DNA of 64,000 bases from Rhizorhapis suberifaciens (GCF_014200045.1 NZ_JACHOV010000005.1:1-64000), one strand, 5' to 3'. Counted from the stretch's first letter, positions 33,565 through 46,139 are shown. Notes: generated from the letters alone by a model not told the origin. Numbers and translations are program-made.

Positions 33565-34406
33565 ACAACATCCTGCGCAATCCCATCGCCGCTGCGATAT
33601 TGGCGATCGTGCTGCTCATCCTGATCGGCAGCACCTTGTCGATCGTGCCGGAAACCCGGCAAGCTGTCATTGTCCGCTTTGGCGAGCCAGTCCGCATCGT
33701 CAATCGCTACAAGCCCAATGAAGATTTCGGTCAAACCGGGGCGGGACTCATCGCTCGCCTTCCCTTTGCCGAACAGATCGTCTGGATAGATAAGCGGGTT
33801 TTGAGCGTCGAGATGGAGCGCCAGCAGGTGCTTTCGACCGATCAGTTGCGGCTTCAGGTGGACGCTTTTGCCCGGTATCGTATCGTAAATCCGCTGCGCA
33901 TGTACATTACCGCCGGCAGCGAGAGCCGTGTTTCGGACGAATTGCGCCCGATCCTCGGCTCCGCGCTTCGCAACGAATTGGGCAAGCGGCCTTTCGCAGC
34001 ATTGCTCAGTCCTGAACGCGGGCAGGTGATGAATAACATCAAGGCCGGACTTGATCGGGTTGCCCGGCAATATGGCGCTCAAATCGTCGACGTGCGGATC
34101 AAGCGGGCAGATCTCCCCGACGGCACGCCGCTTCAAAGCGCATTCCAGCGCATGCGGACGGCGCGCGAACAGGAAGCGCTCACCATTCGCGCTCAGGGAG
34201 CAAAGCAGGCGCAGATAATACGCGCCGATGCAGACGCAACCGCCGCGCGCATCTACGCCGACAGCTTCGGGAAGGACCCGTCCTTTTATGATTTCTACCG
34301 GGCTATGCAGAGTTATCGCATGACTTTCTCACCCAATGCCAAGGGTTCGTCATCGATCATCCTTTCCCCCGACAACGATTATATGAGGGAATTCCGAGGC
34401 CGTTGA
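33561..34406 (+). CDS. hflC: FtsH protease activity modulator HflC
   Basis: 281 residues. It has an N-terminal membrane anchor (AAILAIVLLILIGSTLSIV), an SPFH domain (ETRQAVIVRFGEPVRIV, DKRVLSVEMERQQVLSTDQL) and a C-terminal segment with FYDFYRAMQSYRM and DNDYMREF, classical for HflC. It works with HflK, and the start overlaps the hflK stop (ATGA). Confidence 0.95.
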   Translation: MNNILRNPIAAAILAIVLLILIGSTLSIVPETRQAVIVRFGEPVRIVNRYKPNEDFGQTGAGLIARLPFAEQIVWIDKRVLSVEMERQQVLSTDQLRLQVDAFARYRIVNPLRMYITAGSESRVSDELRPILGSALRNELGKRPFAALLSPERGQVMNNIKAGLDRVARQYGAQIVDVRIKRADLPDGTPLQSAFQRMRTAREQEALTIRAQGAKQAQIIRADADATAARIYADSFGKDPSFYDFYRAMQSYRMTFSPNAKGSSSIILSPDNDYMREFRGR

Positions 34407-34510
34407 ACAATCGTAACGAATTTTATTCAATGTAGGTTAAGGCAATCAGCGGCATAGGCGAGGGTCCGCTGGTCGCATTGAAGTCGCATCAAATGAGAGG
34501 AAATCTTACT

Positions 34511-36022
34511 GTGCGTTACGCTTACGCAGTCACTGCAGCCCTTCTTTTAGGCGGCACGGCCATTGCCGTTACGTCGCACGACCCCCTCGGCGCGCAGACG
34601 GCCCAGAATGAAGGGCCTGCAATGCAGGCAGCCGCCCCACGCGGCGCGCCCATGAGTTTTTCAGCAATGATCGAGCGCCTGCAACCTGCGGTCGTCAACA
34701 TTTCGACGCGCCAACGAGTGCAGGTCCAAAATCCTTTCGCGGGCACGCCGTTCGGCAATCTTTTCGGCCCTCAGGGCGCGCAGCCTCAGACCCGTGAGGC
34801 GCAGTCACTGGGCTCCGGCTTCATCATTTCACCTGACGGCTACGTCGTTACCAACGCCCATGTGGTCTCTGGCGGGACAGCCGGAGCGGTGGTGGATTCG
34901 ATCACCGTCATCCTGCCCGACCGCAAGGAGTATGAAGCCAAGCTGATCGGACGGGACGTCGCCTCCGATCTTGCGGTGCTAAAGATCAACGCGCGCGGCC
35001 TGCCCTTCGTAAAATTCGGGGACAGCACCCGTTCCCGCGTTGGCGATTGGGTCATTGCCATCGGCAACCCCTTTGGTCTGGGCAGCACGGTCACGGCGGG
35101 AATCGTCTCCGCGCTTCATCGCAACACTGGGCAGGGCGGCGCATATGACCGCTTCATTCAGACCGATGCCTCGATCAACCAGGGCAATTCCGGTGGTCCG
35201 ATGTTCGATCTCAATGGCAATGTGATTGGCATTAATTCGCAGATCCTGTCGCCCACGGGCGGGAATGTCGGGATCGGTTTCGCCATCCCATCCGAAACTG
35301 CCGTACCCATCATCGAAACGCTGAAGAAAGGCGGATCGGTCCGGCGCGGCTATCTGGGCGTTGGCATCGGTCCCATGTCGGAGGATCTGGCCGAATCGCT
35401 TGGCCTGCCAAAGAACCGCGGCGAATTTATCGGTCAGGTGGTTCCTGGTGAAGCTGCCGCGAAGGCCGGCCTCAGGGCCGGGGATGTCGTCGTGAAGGTC
35501 AATGGCGAAGACGTTACGCCTGACAACACATTGTCGTTCATCGTCGCCAACCTGCCGCCAGGCACGCGCGTACCGATTGAGTTGATCCGCGACGGCCGTC
35601 GGATGAACGTGACCGCAATCGTGGGCGAACGTCCTGCTGAAGAGGAACTGGCCGGCTTTGGCGCCGAGCCGCAGGACGATTTCTCGGATCAGGATCAGCA
35701 GAGCAGCCAGCAGGCGGCTCAGCAGGTCCTGGGTGTAGCGGTCACTCCATTGACCCCTGCCATTGCTCGCCAGCTGGGCGTTGAGCCTACATTGAAGGGG
35801 GTCGTAATCACCGCCGTAGATCCTTCGTCCGATGCTGGTTCAAAGGGACTGCGCCGGGGAGACATTCTGCTGACGGCCAATAACAGCCCCGTGACGAGCG
35901 AGGCCGCTTTGGCGAGCGCTGTACGCGAAGCTCAGCAGCAGGGCCGTAGCGCAGTGCTGCTCCAGGTCCAGCGCGGCAGGGCCCAGCCAGCATTCATTCC
36001 GGTTAGATTGGCGAAGAAGTAA
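34511..36022 (+). CDS. DegP/DegQ-type periplasmic serine protease (Do family)
   Basis: About 503 residues from GTG 34,511, which follows GAGAGGAAAT at proper spacing; ATGs at 34,493 and 34,478 are alternatives. A signal peptide (VTAALLLGGTAIAV) is followed by the trypsin-like domain with the catalytic triad at about His117 (TNAHVV), Asp153 (SDLAVL) and Ser227 (GNSGGPMFD), then two PDZ domains (GYLGVGIG and VLGVAVTPLT). It degrades or refolds misfolded envelope proteins. It follows hflKC on the same strand after 104 bp. Confidence 0.93.
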   Translation: MRYAYAVTAALLLGGTAIAVTSHDPLGAQTAQNEGPAMQAAAPRGAPMSFSAMIERLQPAVVNISTRQRVQVQNPFAGTPFGNLFGPQGAQPQTREAQSLGSGFIISPDGYVVTNAHVVSGGTAGAVVDSITVILPDRKEYEAKLIGRDVASDLAVLKINARGLPFVKFGDSTRSRVGDWVIAIGNPFGLGSTVTAGIVSALHRNTGQGGAYDRFIQTDASINQGNSGGPMFDLNGNVIGINSQILSPTGGNVGIGFAIPSETAVPIIETLKKGGSVRRGYLGVGIGPMSEDLAESLGLPKNRGEFIGQVVPGEAAAKAGLRAGDVVVKVNGEDVTPDNTLSFIVANLPPGTRVPIELIRDGRRMNVTAIVGERPAEEELAGFGAEPQDDFSDQDQQSSQQAAQQVLGVAVTPLTPAIARQLGVEPTLKGVVITAVDPSSDAGSKGLRRGDILLTANNSPVTSEAALASAVREAQQQGRSAVLLQVQRGRAQPAFIPVRLAKK

Positions 36023-36046
36023 GGCTTCAATCGGCGGATCGAAATC

Positions 36047-36083
36047 GGCGGATGTTCCCGAGAATTGAGGAACATCAGCCGCC
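36047..36083. terminator. Hairpin between two convergent genes, likely bidirectional terminator
   Basis: GGCGGATGTTCC (36,047-36,058) and GGAACATCAGCCGCC (36,069-36,083) form a stem with a two-base bulge. It lies between the degP-type stop (36,022) and the stop of the hydrolase gene (36,108). There is no clear T-run, so the call is moderate. Confidence 0.5.
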
Positions 36084-36107
36084 TGGACCCTAACTGAGAA
36101 GCACGGG

Positions 36108-36989
36108 TCAGCCGCGCAAAAACGCCCTCAGCTCGTTTGCAAAACCAGTGGGCTGGTCGAACATGATCATATGGCCGCTCGGCCCGATCGGCCGCAGCCG
36201 GGCCGTCTTTGCACCGGCATATGCCGCCTGGTAACGCTGCACGACTGCCGCCCGCTGCTCCGCATTGGCCGGCGTGGCGTAAAGGACTGTCAGCGGCGCC
36301 TTGATCTTGGGTAAATCGGCTGTGACGTCCAGCTTCGCCAATTCCTGAAGGGCTGTCGCCATGACGTCCGGATCATTGTCAGCCGCATCGGGACTGAACA
36401 TCCCCATGAGCTGACGGAACATATCGCGACCGCCCTTGGTCCCAGTGAAATAATTGCCCAGCCTGGTCGCAAAAGCGCCCATGCCTTCGGCTGTACCGCC
36501 GACCATGCCTGCGCCCGCCGGCGTCATGTCGACGACCATGATCTTACCGACCTGACGAGGGAAGCGGATGGCCAGCAGCATCGCCAGCATGCCGCCCATG
36601 CTATGCCCAACTATCGCGGGCTTCTCCAATCCCATCGCAGAAACGCAGCGCGCAATCTCCGCAGCGACGGGTTCAACCACTGCTCCGCTCGCGTTCGCCT
36701 CTGCAGCCATTCCGGCAAAGCCCTTCACCTGGATGAGATGATAGCGATAGCCCGGTACGGCAGCGACGCTTGCCTGCCAGATGGATGATCCGGATCCCAG
36801 GCCCGGGATTAACAGCACATCGGGTCCTGTGCCTTGCGTTCTCACACTGATCCGGCGTGAGGAGAAACTCGGTGCGGCCAAGCTCTGTACGGGGCAAAGT
36901 GCCGTAACGCTCAATGCCAGCATTCCGGCCAGCAATTGCCGGCGGTCTCTGTGGATGGAGTACTGCTCAAATTTGTTCATTACCGTCAT
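36108..36989 (-). CDS. Alpha/beta-fold hydrolase with export signal
   Basis: 293 residues. The N-terminus HRDRRQLLAGMLALSVTALC resembles an export signal with paired Arg. The fold is clear: oxyanion region LLIPGLGSGSSIWQ, nucleophile elbow GHSMGG with Ser130, and the catalytic His in IGPSGHMIMFDQP near the end. The substrate (ester, lactone or other) cannot be told. Standing alone between degP and the beta-lactamase-like gene. Confidence 0.85.
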   Translation of the reverse strand: MTVMNKFEQYSIHRDRRQLLAGMLALSVTALCPVQSLAAPSFSSRRISVRTQGTGPDVLLIPGLGSGSSIWQASVAAVPGYRYHLIQVKGFAGMAAEANASGAVVEPVAAEIARCVSAMGLEKPAIVGHSMGGMLAMLLAIRFPRQVGKIMVVDMTPAGAGMVGGTAEGMGAFATRLGNYFTGTKGGRDMFRQLMGMFSPDAADNDPDVMATALQELAKLDVTADLPKIKAPLTVLYATPANAEQRAAVVQRYQAAYAGAKTARLRPIGPSGHMIMFDQPTGFANELRAFLRG

Positions 36990-37162
36990 TTTAGCTCCCC
37001 AGCTTTAACCTGCCCTGACTGCCGATCACTATGGTAGCGGCCGTTCAACGTTCACCTTCCGTCCACCGCTTCTGTGGAATCATTCGTCGCAAATATGGCA
37101 TAATGCCGACTCGGGACGCTTAGAAGTTTCGGCAAGTGCGGGATGCGGGCAGAGGAATATTC

Positions 37163-38278
37163 GTGTTGCAATATAGTTCGGTAAAGCGGTTGCGGCGGAC
37201 GTCAGGATTCAGAAGCGGGGCTGCCTTGGCCTTTGGGGCGATGCTTGCCTCCTGTTCCAGCGGCATCATTCCCCCAGCATCAACTTCCCCCGTCGCCAGC
37301 CGTCCTGTTGCTCCGCCTCAGCGCATTCCCCAATATGATCCACGCAGCCAGCCATCGCCCGCCCTTGTCCGGATCATTCACGACCTAGGCCGCGACTTCA
37401 ACGGCGATGTGGGCATAGCCGTGCAGCGCGTGGATGCCGGCTGGGTTGTCGAACATAATGGCCACAAGCTTTATCCGCAGCAAAGCGTGTCAAAGCTTTG
37501 GGTCGCAATGTCGCTGCTGGATGCGGTAGATCGCGGCAAGCTGAAGCTTAGCGATCCCACGGTCATCCAGAGACAGGACCTCACCCTTTTTCATCAGCCG
37601 CTGGCCGCCATGGTCGATGCGGATGGGTATCAAACCACTTTGTCCGATCTGCTCGGTCGCGCCATGCAGCAGAGCGACAATACGGCGAACGACAAGCTGC
37701 TTCGCACCATAGGCGGGCCGGATGCGATCCGCGCCTTCCTCGGCAAGAATTTCATCGCCAACATCCGCTTTGGTCCCGGCGAACGGCTGCTGCAAAGCGC
37801 CGCGGCGGGACTTGACTGGAACCAGAGCTATTCGGTCGGCCGGAACTTCTATTCGGCGCGGGCCAACTTGCCGCGGTCGGTGCGCGAAAAGGCGCTAGAC
37901 CGATATCTGGCCGATCCGCCCGATGGCGCAGCGCCGGCGGCTATTGTGGGCGCATTGGCAAAGTTGAGGCGGGGCGACCTGCTTTCGCCTTCCTCCACAC
38001 GCCTGCTGCTCGCCACCATGCAGGAGGCCAAAACCGGACCGCAGCGCGTAAAGGGCGGTGTCCCACCGGGCTGGACCTATGCCCATAAGACCGGGACGGG
38101 CCAGGAACTTGCCCCCCGCTCCACCGGCTATAACGACGTAGGCATCATGACTGCGCCTGACGGAACCAGCTATGCAGTGGCAGTGATGATCGGCAGCACC
38201 ACTCAACCCATTCCCAAGCGCTGGGAACTGATGCAGGCGGTATCCCGCGCCGTGGCGGCCAATCACGATCGGCGTTGA
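37163..38278 (+). CDS. Class A beta-lactamase-like serine hydrolase (lipoprotein)
   Basis: About 371 residues from GTG 37,163, which has GAGGA 6 nt upstream; GTG 37,136 would put an unlikely charged head before the signal. The lipobox LASC gives lipid-modified Cys31, followed by a Pro-rich linker. Active-site motifs: SxxK at 108-111 (QQSVSK), SDN at 171-173, KTG at 309-311. The omega-loop ExxLN of true class A beta-lactamases is not evident, so penicillin hydrolysis is doubtful; D,D-peptidase or unknown amidase activity are alternatives. It probably sits in the periplasm, anchored to a membrane. Confidence 0.83.
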   Translation: MLQYSSVKRLRRTSGFRSGAALAFGAMLASCSSGIIPPASTSPVASRPVAPPQRIPQYDPRSQPSPALVRIIHDLGRDFNGDVGIAVQRVDAGWVVEHNGHKLYPQQSVSKLWVAMSLLDAVDRGKLKLSDPTVIQRQDLTLFHQPLAAMVDADGYQTTLSDLLGRAMQQSDNTANDKLLRTIGGPDAIRAFLGKNFIANIRFGPGERLLQSAAAGLDWNQSYSVGRNFYSARANLPRSVREKALDRYLADPPDGAAPAAIVGALAKLRRGDLLSPSSTRLLLATMQEAKTGPQRVKGGVPPGWTYAHKTGTGQELAPRSTGYNDVGIMTAPDGTSYAVAVMIGSTTQPIPKRWELMQAVSRAVAANHDRR

Positions 38279-38379
38279 TGGAGTAGATCGTTGTCTTTTC
38301 GGTAGATGGCACAACCGACTGAAAGGCGACCTGTTCATCCCCTGTTCCCCTCACCCGTCCCCTGCGCTATCCACCCGCC

Positions 38380-41160
<2,781 letters not shown>

Positions 41161-41186
41161 AACAATTTCAAGTCAGGCGGCAGATC

Positions 41187-43067
41187 TCAGACTGCCGCTT
41201 TGGTGGCTTCGAGCGCTTCGGATGCCTGTAGCCAGCGCGCCTCGGCTTCTTCCAGCTGTTTTTCGATATGAGAGCGCTGCCGCATCAGTTCCGTCATGGT
41301 AGCGTTCTTTTCTTCCGGCCCGGCTGACGTCGGATCGAACATTGCGCGCTCTATCCTCGCGCGATACGCAGTCAAAGTGGTCATCTCCTTTTCCGCCGCC
41401 GTCACTGCATCGCGCAACGCCTTGCTGCGTTCCCGCGCCTGAGCCGCAGCGCGTTTTTCAGCCTTGCGGTCGGGTTTGGGTGCATCGCCGCCATTGCCCT
41501 GTCCACCATTTTTGCCGAGAATGAGGTCAGTATAGTCGGCTAGGCTCCCGCCATATTCGGTCGCGGTGCCGCCATCGACAAGCACCAGCCGGTCAGCGAC
41601 AAGCTCGATCATATGGCGGTCATGACTGACGACCACGACTGCGCCCGTATAGGCGTTGAGCGCCTGCACCAGCGCTTCGCGGGAATCGACATCAAGGTGG
41701 TTCGTCGGTTCGTCCAGTATCAGCAGATTGGGGGCATCGCGAGTGATCAACGCCAATGCAAGCCGTGCGCGTTCGCCGCCGGAAAGACTGCCCACTTTCT
41801 GGATCGCGCGATCGCCTGAAAAGCCGAAACGTCCCAGTTGCGCCCGCACGGCTCCCGGTGTCATGCCCCGCATCTGCCGGGTCATATGTTCCAGTGGGGT
41901 AGCGTCGGTTTCCAGCTCCTCAACCTGATATTGGGTGAAATAGCCGACCTTCATCTTGGCCGAGGCGTTCACCGCGCCGTCCATTGGCGCGAGTTGAGCG
42001 GCGATCAGCCGGGCCAGCGTCGTCTTGCCATTACCGTTCCGGCCCAGCAGCGCGACCCGGTCGTCAGGGTCGATGCGCAGGTTCAGCCTTTGCAGGACGG
42101 GCCGGTCGCCATAGCCCACCGACGCCATGTCGAGCGTGATCAGCGGCGGGCGCATTTCGGGCGGGCTAGGAAAAGTGAAGGAAAGGCTTGGGTCCTCCAG
42201 CGCGGCGGCGATGGGCTGCATCTTCGCCAGGGCTTTTGCGCGGGATTGGGCCTGCTTGGCCGTGCTCGCCCGCGCGCTGTTCCGGGCGACATAATCCTGA
42301 AGCTTTGCCCGCTCGGCTGCCTGCCTCTCGCGGGCTGCCTCAAGCTGCGCCAATCGTTCGGCGCGCTGCCGTTCGAACGAATCGTAACCACCTGGGTATA
42401 AAGTGACCTTGCCCCCTTCGAGATGAAGGATATGGTCGACGACATTGTTCAAAAGGTCGCGTTCATGGCTGATGATGACGATGGTCGCGCGATAGTTTTT
42501 GAGGAAGCTTTCAAGCCAGAGCGTTGCTTCGAGGTCGAGATGGTTTGACGGCTCGTCAAGCAGCAGCAGGTCAGGGCCAGAGAACAGCAATGCGGCCAGC
42601 GCGACACGCATCTTCCATCCTCCTGAAAAGCTGTCGAGCGGGCGGCCCTGCATCTCTTCATCGAAACCCAGCCCCACCAGGATACGCGCTGCCCGTGCCG
42701 GGGCGCTATAAGCGTCGATGGCGTTCAGTCGCTCATGAATTTCACCGAGCCTGTCCGGATCCTGGCAATGCTCGCTTTCATCGAGCAGGGCGGCCCGTTC
42801 GCTATCGGCGGCCAGCACTGTTTCAAACGGCGTCGCCGAGCCGCTCGGAGCTTCCTGCGCGATATAACCGATTTTGGTGCCGCGGGGCATTTCCAAGTCG
42901 CCGTCGTCGGGTTCCAATAGGCCGATCATGACTTTCATCAGCGTCGACTTGCCGGCACCATTGCGGCCGATAAGGCCGACACGGCTGCGCGAGGGCAGAG
43001 CCGCGTTGGCCCGGTCAATGATGGTGCGGCCGCCCAGGCGGACCGTTATTGCGTTCAGATTCAGCAT
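41187..43067 (-). CDS. ABC-F family ATPase (Uup/YheS type)
   Basis: About 626 residues from ATG 43,067; a start at 43,085 is possible. Two ABC domains without membrane segments: Walker A GRNGAGKST and GRNGNGKTT, signatures SFSGGWKMRVALA and SLSGGERARLALA, with the inter-domain linker rich in Arg and Ala (AERLAQLEAARERQAAERAK). A C-terminal coiled coil ends the protein. ABC-F proteins act on the ribosome and modulate translation. Convergent with polA. Confidence 0.93.
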   Translation of the reverse strand: MLNLNAITVRLGGRTIIDRANAALPSRSRVGLIGRNGAGKSTLMKVMIGLLEPDDGDLEMPRGTKIGYIAQEAPSGSATPFETVLAADSERAALLDESEHCQDPDRLGEIHERLNAIDAYSAPARAARILVGLGFDEEMQGRPLDSFSGGWKMRVALAALLFSGPDLLLLDEPSNHLDLEATLWLESFLKNYRATIVIISHERDLLNNVVDHILHLEGGKVTLYPGGYDSFERQRAERLAQLEAARERQAAERAKLQDYVARNSARASTAKQAQSRAKALAKMQPIAAALEDPSLSFTFPSPPEMRPPLITLDMASVGYGDRPVLQRLNLRIDPDDRVALLGRNGNGKTTLARLIAAQLAPMDGAVNASAKMKVGYFTQYQVEELETDATPLEHMTRQMRGMTPGAVRAQLGRFGFSGDRAIQKVGSLSGGERARLALALITRDAPNLLILDEPTNHLDVDSREALVQALNAYTGAVVVVSHDRHMIELVADRLVLVDGGTATEYGGSLADYTDLILGKNGGQGNGGDAPKPDRKAEKRAAAQARERSKALRDAVTAAEKEMTTLTAYRARIERAMFDPTSAGPEEKNATMTELMRQRSHIEKQLEEAEARWLQASEALEATKAAV

Positions 43068-43266
43068 GGCGCCGGCCGATAGCACGGTCAGGCGTAAAAA
43101 TCAGGGACAAAAGGCAACAAAGTCGCGCGCGTTGCCGGTTCGACGGATTTGAACAGGTCCGCCATGCTGGAACAGCTTGAACAGTTGCGGGAACTCAGGG
43201 TTGGCAGCGCTGGTGGATGTGAAGATACGGACGTCTGATGAAGACGCCCGTATCTACATAAAGCGA

Positions 43267-43473
43267 TTAGGCGGCCTGCAGATTAACCGCGGAAATCTTT
43301 CCGCGCCGATCGGTTTCGAGCTCATATGACACGCGCTGATCCTTGTTCAGCGTATGCATACCTGCCCGCTCAACGGCAGAAATGTGGACGAACGCATCGT
43401 CTCCGCCCGTTTCGGGCGCGATGAAGCCATAGCCTTTGTCTGCATTGAAGAATTTTACGGTTCCGGTGATCAT
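43267..43473 (-). CDS. Cold-shock domain protein (CspA family)
   Basis: 68 residues from ATG 43,473: MITGTVKFFNADKGYGFIAP with RNP1 (KGYGFI), then DDAFVHIS (RNP2) and a short C-terminal strand. It is an RNA chaperone that binds single-stranded nucleic acid. An upstream in-frame ATG at 43,494 is less likely because the conserved family start is MITG. Confidence 0.95.
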   Translation of the reverse strand: MITGTVKFFNADKGYGFIAPETGGDDAFVHISAVERAGMHTLNKDQRVSYELETDRRGKISAVNLQAA

Positions 43474-43494
43474 AGGGACTTCCTTTATTCCCAA

Positions 43495-43886
43495 ATATGA
43501 CGGGCATGCGCCAACAGCGGCGCATCCCGGCTTCGGTGAGGCTAGAAAGGGACAAAGGGGGCTTATTTCACCCTATATATCCGTCGCAGGCGACGTCAGC
43601 TTGGTGGCTATAGGCGCATTGGATCGAAAACGCAAAAATGGGCCGGAAGCATTTTTTGCAGAACTAAAGCGCGGGAAAAAACGAACCGGCCCGCGACCAT
43701 GGTGCATTGAACTGGACTTTCCGTTGCAATGGGTCCACTCGCGGCACGTACGGCACACCGTTCAGTCGTCTTTCTCGCGAGCAATTGGCATTCGACCATC
43801 GCCGGAATCTGCGGACTGGACTTTGATTATGGACAGGCCCTTTTGCGCCTCTTTGTAATGCCCCAACGTCAGCAAGGAGAAGTCAT
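43495..43886. other. Intergenic region upstream of the cold-shock gene
   Basis: About 390 bp without a convincing gene. The left part should hold the promoter and a long 5' UTR of the cold-shock gene, as is usual for csp genes. The right part leads into the small gene at 43,887. Overlapping open frames here (43,436-43,858 plus; 43,573-43,799 minus) have unnatural composition. Confidence 0.5.
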
Positions 43887-44096
43887 ATGTCCAGAGAGCC
43901 TGTCCGCCCATTTCTAATCAACAAGGACGATGAAGGTTTTTTCCGTCTGACGGTTCGGGATACGCGCTACAATTCGCAAGGCTATCCCTTGGTCACGGCA
44001 ACCCTTCAAGACGAAAAGTTCAAAACCGCGACCGCAGCTAAAGCCTTTGCGCGCGAACATTTTGGTGCTGAAACAGGTCAGTACGCCACCAAATAG
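43887..44096 (+). CDS. Small hypothetical protein
   Basis: 69 residues: MSREPVRPFLINKDDEGFFR then LTVRDTRYNSQGYPLVTATL, ending HFGAETGQYATK. AAGGAG precedes ATG 43,887 at 7 nt. Mixed alpha-beta and slightly basic. No named family is recognised; natural composition and a good ribosome site support it. It lies upstream of another small gene at 44,194 on the same strand. Confidence 0.65.
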   Translation: MSREPVRPFLINKDDEGFFRLTVRDTRYNSQGYPLVTATLQDEKFKTATAAKAFAREHFGAETGQYATK

Positions 44097-44193
44097 ACGG
44101 CCGCCCATCGATAAGAGGAAACATAGGTCGCCTGCGTTGCCGTCCAACTATTGAGCATACCTGTTCTGCTGCGCCGGGACCAAGGAGCAAATT

Positions 44194-44373
44194 ATGGCCG
44201 AGCGTTTTGAGCGGCACCGCCAACCCTGGACCAGCGATGAAATCCAGAAGCTTCACACGCTGGCAAAGAAGGGTATGGCGCTAAAAGCCATAGCCAAGGC
44301 CCTTACCCGCAGTGAAGATTCGGTCAAGCAACGAGCGAAACTGGACGGATTGACCATTGCGAAATTGCGGTAG
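44194..44373 (+). CDS. Small HTH (SANT/Myb-like) protein
   Basis: 59 residues from ATG 44,194 with AAGGAG 7 nt upstream. RQPWTSDEIQKLHTLAKKGM then ALKAIAKALTRSEDSVKQRA is a tri-helical DNA-binding unit resembling SANT/Myb or GcrA-like domains. Basic. It is possibly a small regulator, and no target can be inferred. Confidence 0.65.
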   Translation: MAERFERHRQPWTSDEIQKLHTLAKKGMALKAIAKALTRSEDSVKQRAKLDGLTIAKLR

Positions 44374-44543
44374 ATCTCGCCGCTGATGAAGTCGCCGTGA
44401 AAGGCTGGAGGCTTTTTGCCAAAGGATCGCGGGCGGACGTTCTGATCATAAGCTGTAATTCCTTTGCAGAGTTCGGTTCGGGTACCGCCATGGGGGTTAG
44501 TGCGTTATCGTCCACTAATCTGAAACAACATGAGGACCTGTCG

Positions 44544-46139
44544 TTGCGTGCATATCTGTTAGCGCCATCCCGCCTTTTGAGGATCGCGATCTGGCTGGCA
44601 TTGCCTTGCTCGCAACTTCAGGCGGCTGAACCTGCTCCGTTCGACCTTCCCGGTCCTGGTCTACATGTAACCGTGCAGCGCGACGGAGTTACGCTTCCCA
44701 TCGATGCGGTTCCCGCGCTCGCCACCGACGATTTGCTTACAATAGAAGCCGACCTGCCTGAGGATCAGGGGACAAGGTTCCTCCTGCTATCGGCCTTTCT
44801 GCGTGGCGCGACCAATCCACCGCCAACCGATTGGATCAGAACCGCCGAGACATGGAAGCGCAAAAACAAGGACAAGAGGCTTTCGTTGAAGGTGCCCAAA
44901 GGGGCAAAACAACTGGTCCTCTTCTTCGTACCCGCCACCGGCGGCGCATCCGATGCGATTTCCGACACGGTGCGAGGCCGTCCCGGTGAGTTCGTACGGG
45001 CGACACAGGCGCTTAATCAGGCTTCGCTGGACCGCTCCCGCCTGAATGCCTTCATGGTCGCAATTCAGGCACAAGGTAACACGCATCCTGAATATCTACG
45101 AAAGCTTGCGCCGACCCTTGCACGCAGCCTGTCGATGAAGCTCAACGAAGGGTGTCTTGACAGGGTGATTGCGCGTCAGGCGTCCTGCCTCCTTGAAAAC
45201 CGGGATTCGCTGGTGCTGGCCGATATGCACAGCAGCTCGATCGCTGACACTTTGGCTGGCGCGCCGACGGACCTGGCCCTGCAACTGAGCACCACCCGTG
45301 AGGCAGGCTATGGCTATTACACACCCTATATCGGGGTTGTCCGGGATGTCGCCCGCATTTTCGGGGCGTTCAGCAATCCGCAGTTCAATTATCTGCCTAC
45401 GCTCAGCATGCGTCGGGATAACAACATCTCCCTGCTCCTGAATTCAGCGCCTTCGTTCCAGAAGCCGAAATCGGTTCTCGTCGCGGCTATGCCCGCCATA
45501 GAGGCTGATCGCCCACCCCAATTGCGCAGTCTTCAGGAGGGGCCCATCTGCGCGTCCCGTGAGGAGGAGGTGGTGCTGCCCGTAGACGGTTCCCCACTGA
45601 TCTATTCCACCAGCTATGCTCGGAAAATGGCCATCAAGGTCACGTCCGCCACGGGGAAAAGCTTTGATCTCCCGGTCGAGGCTAGGGCGGACAGAGGCGG
45701 TTATGTTCTGAAAAATATTCGCCCTATACCAGCGGACCTTGTCGGCACCGCCAAGGCTGCCCTTCATGGCTTTTGGGGCTTTGAGCAGTTTCAGGGACCT
45801 GAATTTGCGCTGCAGTTTTCCGGAGGCGAGGCATGGCGGCCTGCGGGGAACACACCGCTGACGCCCGGCAGCGACAATCCTTTAACCCTGAAGGGCGCGG
45901 CGCCAGCCTGCGTTGCAAGCATCTCCGTCACCCAAGGTCAATCCAAGCCAACGGCGCTGACATGGGAAGTGCGTGGAGACAAGGAGTTGTCGATCAACGT
46001 GCCGGTGGCCAATGCCGACGCGGGTGACATGGTCCTGCAAATCAAAGAACATGGCGTTGCCGAACCGATGAAGGTGCCGTTGCTCATAGCGCGGCCCGTC
46101 ACTCCGCCAGTTCCGGAAATACCCTCTCCGGCCAAATGA
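44544..46139 (+). CDS. Exported protein of unknown function
   Basis: About 531 residues from TTG 44,544, which follows GAGGA; ATG 44,490 in frame is an alternative. The N-terminus MRAYLLAPSRLLRIAIWLAL then PCSQLQAAEP is a signal peptide. The mature protein is beta-rich and contains conserved-looking segments (LLSAFLRGATNPPPTDWIRT, NYLPTLSMRRDN, PLIYSTSYARKMAIKV) and a Pro-rich end. I recognise no domain or catalytic motif. The layout resembles an envelope protein with repeated beta domains. Confidence 0.7.
   Translation: MRAYLLAPSRLLRIAIWLALPCSQLQAAEPAPFDLPGPGLHVTVQRDGVTLPIDAVPALATDDLLTIEADLPEDQGTRFLLLSAFLRGATNPPPTDWIRTAETWKRKNKDKRLSLKVPKGAKQLVLFFVPATGGASDAISDTVRGRPGEFVRATQALNQASLDRSRLNAFMVAIQAQGNTHPEYLRKLAPTLARSLSMKLNEGCLDRVIARQASCLLENRDSLVLADMHSSSIADTLAGAPTDLALQLSTTREAGYGYYTPYIGVVRDVARIFGAFSNPQFNYLPTLSMRRDNNISLLLNSAPSFQKPKSVLVAAMPAIEADRPPQLRSLQEGPICASREEEVVLPVDGSPLIYSTSYARKMAIKVTSATGKSFDLPVEARADRGGYVLKNIRPIPADLVGTAKAALHGFWGFEQFQGPEFALQFSGGEAWRPAGNTPLTPGSDNPLTLKGAAPACVASISVTQGQSKPTALTWEVRGDKELSINVPVANADAGDMVLQIKEHGVAEPMKVPLLIARPVTPPVPEIPSPAK

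Noticed and set aside
34410-34430. CGTAACGAATTT as a fourth copy of the TAACGATCGTTA motif
   Set aside because: It matches only one half-site and lies before the degP-type gene, far from the catabolic genes.
43436-43858. 140-codon plus-strand frame across the cold-shock gene and its upstream region
   Set aside because: It crosses the coding start of the cold-shock gene in antisense, and has unnatural composition and no ribosome site.
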